A stretch of 35,528 nucleotides of DNA from NCBI GenBank assembly GCA_003599135.1, contig QZIV01000009.1, positions 1 through 35,528 of the forward strand, written 5' to 3'. Positions 31,919-35,528 of the stretch are shown here, piece after piece. The stretch comes from Candidatus Parcubacteria bacterium. GTDB taxonomy: Bacteria; Patescibacteriota; Minisyncoccia; UBA6257; 2-01-FULL-56-20. The translations under genes and the position numbers were made by a program. Under the pieces are notes generated by a model. The model was not told where the DNA came from. It saw only the letters and a program-made list of their open reading frames with translations, and did no database searches. Numbering within the stretch: position 1 is the stretch's first letter; the number at the start of each line of letters is the position of its first letter.

Positions 31919-32911
31919 TTATCTTCTTAAATACTTGACACGATTGTCTTCGTGTTCGTCAAAGGTTTTGCTAAAGATTGTCTTTCCCGTTTCGGGGTCG
32001 CTCAGATAAAACCAGTAGGGAGATTCCTCTGGATCGAGTGCGGCGATGATTGAAGAAGTGCCAGGGTTCCCAATGGGCCCCGGCGGCAAACCTTTGTACA
32101 GGTACGTATTGTAGGGAGAGTCGATCTTAAAGTCAAGAGGGTCTAGAGGGTAGCAATTTCGACCCTTTTCCCCTAATGTTGACCGCTTTATGTAACAAAT
32201 CGTAGCGTCCACCTGGAGCAGCATGCCTGCCGCGAGGCGCCTCTTTAGAACCCCGGCGACAAGGCGGCGGTCATGAAACTCGGGAACTTCTTTCTCGAGA
32301 AGCGAAGCGAGGGTGAGGTCGGCGTTCAAACGATTCTTCTCGCGACCAAGAAACGGTTCTGCCTTCTCCGTAAAGTTCCCCAAAAACTTTTCAAGTACCG
32401 CGGCGGGCGGAGTGCCGGAAAAAAATCTATAGGTGTCCGGGAAAAGCCGGCCCTCGAAAGATTCACTCTGTTGCAAAAGGTAATCGACAAAACTCGAGGG
32501 GCGGAGGACTCCCGCGCGGCTTAAGACGTCGTCGACGTCGTAGAAAGAGCTTCCTTCCGGGATTGTTACGACAACTTCGCGTTCCGGTCCGCGCACGAGC
32601 ATCCCCAGAATCCGGACGCTGTTAAACGATGAGGAAAGGTTGTAGATGCCGGGTTTGAGGCGACCGGCGGAGCCCGTGAGGAAAGACGATACGGTGAATA
32701 CGAGAGGGCTCTTAATAAGCCCCGCTTCGTCTAGCCGACGCACGATGCGGAAAAATCCCTCTCCCCTGTCAACGGCAAATACAGCCGGAGTGACGGATCC
32801 TGCGCGCGACACTGCGCGGATGCCGTTCAAAAAATAGAAAACGGTCATGACGAGAAAAATGACCGTCGTTCCTCCCGCGATTACTTTCTTACGATTTTCT
32901 TCGGATAGCAT
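31919..32911 (-). CDS. mltG: Endolytic murein transglycosylase MltG
   Basis: A 330-residue membrane-anchored lytic transglycosylase that cuts nascent glycan strands. There is one N-terminal membrane segment at about residues 12-28, a LysM-like beta region (FRIVRRLDEAGLIKSP), then the YceG catalytic domain with SLLEKEVPE (catalytic Glu), MLLQVDATICY and SPYNTYLYKGLPPGPIGNPG, all family hallmarks. It overlaps the rodA end by 23 nt, so the two are co-expressed; a SEDS polymerase and a glycan terminase are a sensible functional pair. Confidence 0.94.
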   Translation of the reverse strand: MLSEENRKKVIAGGTTVIFLVMTVFYFLNGIRAVSRAGSVTPAVFAVDRGEGFFRIVRRLDEAGLIKSPLVFTVSSFLTGSAGRLKPGIYNLSSSFNSVRILGMLVRGPEREVVVTIPEGSSFYDVDDVLSRAGVLRPSSFVDYLLQQSESFEGRLFPDTYRFFSGTPPAAVLEKFLGNFTEKAEPFLGREKNRLNADLTLASLLEKEVPEFHDRRLVAGVLKRRLAAGMLLQVDATICYIKRSTLGEKGRNCYPLDPLDFKIDSPYNTYLYKGLPPGPIGNPGTSSIIAALDPEESPYWFYLSDPETGKTIFSKTFDEHEDNRVKYLRR

Positions 32912-33935
32912 TGACCAAGGAAAGAAGAAGGAAGCTCGTCAGTATACTCGACCCTCCATAGCTTAGAAAAGGAAACGTGATCCCGATAACGGGCGTGATG
33001 CCCGTTGCAGAGCCGGTATTGAGAAGAAATTGTAACCCAAACACCATCGCCGCGCCCAGAGCTATGAATTTCTCAAAATTATGTTCAGCCGCCATGCCTA
33101 TCTGGACGATTCCGAAGACGAGATAGAGAAAAGCCCCTAAGACGACGAGGCCGACGACGAGTCCCCACTCCTCGATGAGAGCTGAAACTATAAAATCAGT
33201 TGCCGGCTCAGGGAGAAAACCTAGCTGGACCTGCGAGCCCTGCCCGTACCCCTTTCCGAGAAGTCCGCCGGATCCAATTGCAATTTTCGACTGAATCACG
33301 CTGTAGTTAATGCCCAACACACTCCGCTCGGGATAAACCACCCCGAGGATTCGCTCCCGTTGATAGTCCTTGAGAATCTGCGACCACCCGAAGATTCCGA
33401 GAGCGACAAGCACGAGAAGGGCGGCCACCACACGACGCGTGGGAAGACCGGAGAAAAGAAGAAAACCGAACCAGATGCCGAAGAGGATAAGAGCCGATCC
33501 GAGATCCGGCTGAAGCGCAACCAGTCCGGCAGGGAGGGCGAAGAGGACGAAAGATCCCGCGATGTTCTTCCAGCGGGCGATGCTTATGTGCCGCCGACTG
33601 AAGAATTGCGCGTAGATGAGGATAAGTGCGACTTTCGCAAGCTCGACAGGTTGAAAATGAAACGAACCCAAAACCAACCAGCTCCTCGTTTCTCGGATGA
33701 CGGGCCCCTTGAAATAAGCGACGACAAGAAGTACGAGAGTAAGGACATAGAGGCCACTAATGAGCCATCGGTAATTCAAGAGCAGTCTCCAGTCGGAAAA
33801 ATAAAAAACAAAAATTAAAAGTATCCCGAAGCCCACCCACAGAAGCTGAAGTGAGAAAAGCTCGATCGAGATGCTCGAGAGCGCCAAAAGTCCCGCTCCC
33901 ACGAGAATACCAACCGGAAGAAAAAGTGCGGTCAT
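32889..33935 (-). CDS. rodA: SEDS peptidoglycan polymerase RodA
   Basis: A 348-residue polytopic membrane protein with about 10 membrane segments. SWLVLGSFHFQPVELAKVALI, QPDLGSALIL, GKGYGQGSQVQLGFLPEPATDFI (with the catalytic-region Asp) and FPFLSYGGSS are SEDS hallmarks; GQGSQ and the lack of a long N-terminus favour RodA over FtsW. It polymerises glycan strands with PBP2 (mrdA at 1936-3804). The ATG at 33935 follows GATAAT by 8 nt on the minus strand, another near-leaderless start. It lies 33 bp from structured element copy 1. Confidence 0.93.
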   Translation of the reverse strand: MTALFLPVGILVGAGLLALSSISIELFSLQLLWVGFGILLIFVFYFSDWRLLLNYRWLISGLYVLTLVLLVVAYFKGPVIRETRSWLVLGSFHFQPVELAKVALILIYAQFFSRRHISIARWKNIAGSFVLFALPAGLVALQPDLGSALILFGIWFGFLLFSGLPTRRVVAALLVLVALGIFGWSQILKDYQRERILGVVYPERSVLGINYSVIQSKIAIGSGGLLGKGYGQGSQVQLGFLPEPATDFIVSALIEEWGLVVGLVVLGAFLYLVFGIVQIGMAAEHNFEKFIALGAAMVFGLQFLLNTGSATGITPVIGITFPFLSYGGSSILTSFLLLSLVNAIRRKS

Positions 33936-33967
33936 AAAATTTTATTATCTACTTCCAGAAGCGGAAA

Positions 33968-34097
33968 TTTTCTCTTCTTGAGAAGCTACCGGAGCCCCGA
34001 CGGGCTTGGTCCTGAGTAAAGCGAAAGCTGTCGGGGCGAGATGCAGGGACGAACCTGCCGCTGGAGCAGTTCGATCCCGGTTCTCAAGAAGAGAAAA
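33968..34097 (-). repeat. Structured intergenic element, copy 1
   Basis: A 17-bp perfect inverted repeat (33968-33984 with 34081-34097) encloses exactly 96 nt. Minus-strand order inside: a hairpin with loop TCCAGCG and arms GAACTGC/GCAGGTTC (one bulge), then TGCATCTCG, then the stem CCCCGAC/GTCGGGG enclosing TTTACTCAGG and CCAAGC, then CTCCGGTAGC. The same blocks and spacing recur at 35288-35423 with different but still paired stems. It lies between the 34108-34869 gene and rodA. No U-run follows, so it is not a simple terminator. Confidence 0.75.
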
Positions 34098-34107
34098 CTG
34101 TAGCGCA

Positions 34108-34869
34108 TCACGGACGGAAGGCGTAGAGAAAGACCCTGGGAACCGCCGTGCTTACCTCGTTCCGGAGGGGATGAACGAGGGTAAACGAGCGGGTCTCGTT
34201 CGGGAAAATGCTTTCGATTTCAGTGAGCGACGCCCCGACCGTTTGTCCGAGTTTTCCTTCAAAGACTCCGACAACGCCCACCCTGCGGAGCGGAAGCGTA
34301 TCTTGATTCGTCACCTTTCCCTCGATGACGACGTTTGACCCCTCGATTCTCGTTTTCTGATCCTGAAGCAGAAGACTGGGACGCTTGAAATCTTCTCCCT
34401 TCGCCCAGTCCGGATTTTCGAACGTCACCTCGACTCGTCCCAGAGAAGACTTTCCAAAAGCAAGGTTCGGGAGAAGGATGCGCTTTATCTCGCCCGGATA
34501 TATAAACGACCGGTTCTCGAGCGACTGGAGACTCGCGCCGCTTCTGTCGTATACGACTACTTCATAACCAAAACTTCTTGCGCCGTAGTCCGCGTTCGGG
34601 TTTTGCATGGTAATAAGAATCGAGCTGTGTGTTTCGTCTATCGGAAGAACGCTCGGCTGATCAAGAAGAGCAAGGCTCTTGAGTGTTGCGGGGAGGCAAA
34701 TATTCCCGCACACCCTGCCGCAGTCGATCCCCTCTTCGTTTTGGTTCTGCCTCTTGTCAAAGCAACTCACCTCGGGCTTCAGAAACAGAAAATAAATGCC
34801 TGTTCCGAGAAGGGCAAAGAAAATGAGATAGAAGAAGCCGTAGACGACTTGTTTGAGGCGACGGGGCAT
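34108..34869 (-). CDS. Membrane-anchored exported hypothetical protein, CPR-type
   Basis: A 253-residue protein with one N-terminal membrane segment (about residues 9-30), then a cysteine cluster (SCFDKRQNQNEEGIDCG, RVCGNICLP) right outside the membrane, and a beta-rich remainder with two immunoglobulin-like halves (SSILITMQNPNADYGARSFGY; EGSNVVIEGKVTNQDTLPLRRV) resembling FxLYD-type repeats. The DxxQNxxEEGIDCGxxC pattern recurs in CPR exported proteins, as far as I recall; function unknown. The ATG at 34869 follows TATAAT by exactly 7 nt on the minus strand. It lies downstream of the rRNA genes but has its own promoter. Confidence 0.75.
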   Translation of the reverse strand: MPRRLKQVVYGFFYLIFFALLGTGIYFLFLKPEVSCFDKRQNQNEEGIDCGRVCGNICLPATLKSLALLDQPSVLPIDETHSSILITMQNPNADYGARSFGYEVVVYDRSGASLQSLENRSFIYPGEIKRILLPNLAFGKSSLGRVEVTFENPDWAKGEDFKRPSLLLQDQKTRIEGSNVVIEGKVTNQDTLPLRRVGVVGVFEGKLGQTVGASLTEIESIFPNETRSFTLVHPLRNEVSTAVPRVFLYAFRP

Positions 34870-34876
34870 GACCTAA

Positions 34877-34882
34877 ATTATA
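34877..34882 (-). promoter_or_regulatory. -10 box of the 34108-34869 gene (leaderless)
   Basis: A perfect TATAAT on the minus strand, 7 nt before the ATG at 34869. No convincing -35. Confidence 0.55.
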
Positions 34883-35004
34883 AGCCATTAAAACAAAAAG
34901 GGGGCGGCGATTTCTCGAACACCCCCGGAACCTCACAGATCATCGGTGCCTACTCCTTGCTGAGCGCGATTTATCCTGAGTAATATCGACTCATACGGTG
35001 CTTT

Positions 35005-35019
35005 CCCGCCAAAGGCGGG
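35005..35019. repeat. Short GC-rich hairpin
   Basis: CCCGCC, AAA, GGCGGG forms a 6-bp stem with a 3-nt loop in the space between 5S rRNA and the 34108-34869 gene. No T-run follows on the minus strand. The rest of 34883-35065 holds no gene that I can support. Confidence 0.45.
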
Positions 35020-35065
35020 CAGGTGTGCTCGGCACATCCTACTTTGCAGGTCATCAGGTCTGAGA

Positions 35066-35087
35066 CAAATAAAAAAGTTCTTATTTG
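35066..35087 (-). terminator. Possible rRNA operon terminator
   Basis: On the minus strand the 5S 3' end runs into CAAATAA, GAACTTTT, TTATTTG: a 7-bp AT-rich stem with a run of six T. The strong terminal stem of 5S followed by this U-run could release polymerase. Confidence 0.4.
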
Positions 35088-35204
35088 CTGGCATAACCTA
35101 CTTTCCCCCGAGCCGAAGCTCGAAGTATCATCAGTTGCGCATGCTTTCACTTCTCTGTTCGGAATGGGAAGAGGTGGGGCACATGCGAGTGAAACACCAG
35201 CAAA
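35084..35204 (-). rRNA. rrf: 5S ribosomal RNA
   Basis: About 121 nt. The minus strand starts TTTGCTGG and ends CCAGCAAA, forming the terminal helix I. The loop region CCCATTCCGAACAGAGAAG is the conserved 5S segment (CCGAAC with GAAG), followed by the usual GGGAAAGTAGG-type 3' part. It lies downstream of 23S in standard order; ends are accurate to a few bases. Confidence 0.93.
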
Positions 35205-35287
35205 TAAAAACTCTTTACATGCGGCTTCATTTCTTATCGAAGTTCGTGCACTGTTTTGTGGAAGCTTTCGCGTTTTTTCCAAGCGGA

Positions 35288-35423
35288 GATAAGCCATTCT
35301 CAGAGAAGCTCTCGGAGGCGATTTTAGCTTGGCGTTTTACCCGAGCAAAACTAAAATCGCCGAGAGGCAACGGGCTCCGACCGCTGGAGTCGGAGAACCG
35401 TGGTTCTCTGAGAATGGCTTATC
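35288..35423 (-). repeat. Structured intergenic element, copy 2 (23S-5S spacer)
   Basis: A 20-bp perfect inverted repeat (35288-35307 with 35404-35423) encloses exactly 96 nt. Minus-strand order: a hairpin CTCCGAC, loop TCCAGCG, GTCGGAG; then TGCCTCTCG; then the stem GCGATTTTAG/CTAAAATCGC enclosing TTTTGCTCGGG and CCAAGC; then CTCCGAGAGC. Loop, linker blocks and spacing match copy 1; stem sequences do not, but pair in each. It lies wholly between 23S and 5S, so both arms are transcribed with the rRNA. Confidence 0.8.
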
Positions 35424-35433
35424 GTAACAAGTC

Positions 35434-35528
35434 AGCATTGGGATGGTTGGCGGTCATTAGTACTCCTTGGCTAAAACAGTTGCCTGCCTTACACCTAGAG
35501 CCTATATACGTCGTAGTCTTCGACGAGA
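35434..35528 (-). rRNA. rrl: 23S ribosomal RNA, 3' end (partial)
   Basis: The minus strand reads GAAGACTACGACG, ATAGGCTCTAGGTGTAAG and GGAGTACTAATGACCG, matching the last ~90 nt of bacterial 23S rRNA, where GAAGACGACGACG and GGTACTAATGA are conserved. The 5' part lies beyond the right edge. The exact 3' end is uncertain by about 10 nt, because element copy 2 begins nearby. Confidence 0.92.

Noticed and set aside
33968-34097. tRNA-like reading of structured element 1 (GTTCGATCC near a closing stem)
   Set aside because: No 5-bp T stem or anticodon arm can be formed, the total is too long, and the second copy at 35288 lacks the T-loop-like bases.
35288-35423. 23S rRNA processing stem
   Set aside because: Both arms lie downstream of the 23S 3' end, whereas a 23S processing stem would flank the gene; the similarity to 33968-34097 also argues for a separate element.
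1-35528. CRISPR arrays, insertion sequences, prophage genes, tRNA genes
   Set aside because: I looked for regular short repeats with spacers, transposase motifs, phage structural genes and cloverleaf patterns and saw none that I could support.

Overview
The window looks like a chromosomal segment of a Patescibacteria / Candidate Phyla Radiation bacterium, most likely Parcubacteria-like. The grounds are the cysteine- and tyrosine-rich zinc-ribbon proteins at the left edge, a prolyl-tRNA synthetase with most of its editing insert missing, a threonyl-tRNA synthetase without a TGS domain, very compact gene spacing, and many starts 6-9 nt behind a -10 box. No database search was possible, so this placement is inference.

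Layout. (1) 1-7180, minus strand: a cell-shape operon led by proS, then mreB, mreC, an mreD-like gene and mrdA (PBP2), then two tandem zinc-ribbon paralogues, the second cut by the window edge. Junctions overlap by 1-17 nt or leave at most 9 nt. (2) 7300-9675, plus strand: a small monocistronic gene with its own promoter and terminator, then a GT39/PMT-type membrane glycosyltransferase. (3) 9691-13317: an accessory region. AT-rich genes (a one-TM protein, a winged-helix/TM protein, a HEPN-like protein) are followed by a bPH2-AlbA fusion and a membrane protein. Three direct copies of a 32-bp sequence that forms the 3' end of ftsQ punctuate the right half. (4) 13308-16559, minus: serS-alr-ftsQ. 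(5) 16623-19801: thrS and miaA on plus, with a small membrane-protein gene opposite. (6) 19821-23665: a tiny zinc-ribbon gene with a structured leader, gatB, a divergent HD phosphohydrolase and tmk. (7) 23723-33935, minus: rodA-mltG, then rpoB and rpoC fused into one 2249-codon frame, then rpsF, ssb and rplK. (8) 34108-35528, minus: a conserved anchored protein, 5S rRNA and the 3' end of 23S rRNA.

The genes combine aminoacyl-tRNA supply (proS, serS, thrS, gatB, miaA), transcription and translation (rpoBC, rpsF, rplK, rRNA) and elongation or division of a peptidoglycan wall (mreBCD, mrdA, rodA, mltG, alr, ftsQ).

The most unusual signals are these. Two ~130-bp intergenic elements (33968-34097 and 35288-35423) share a 96-nt core length, a hairpin with the same 7-nt loop and other conserved unpaired blocks, while their stems differ in sequence but still pair. 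The ftsQ-3'-end repeats punctuate a row of accessory genes like a cassette array. rpoB and rpoC are fused. The start sites show a recurrent leaderless architecture.
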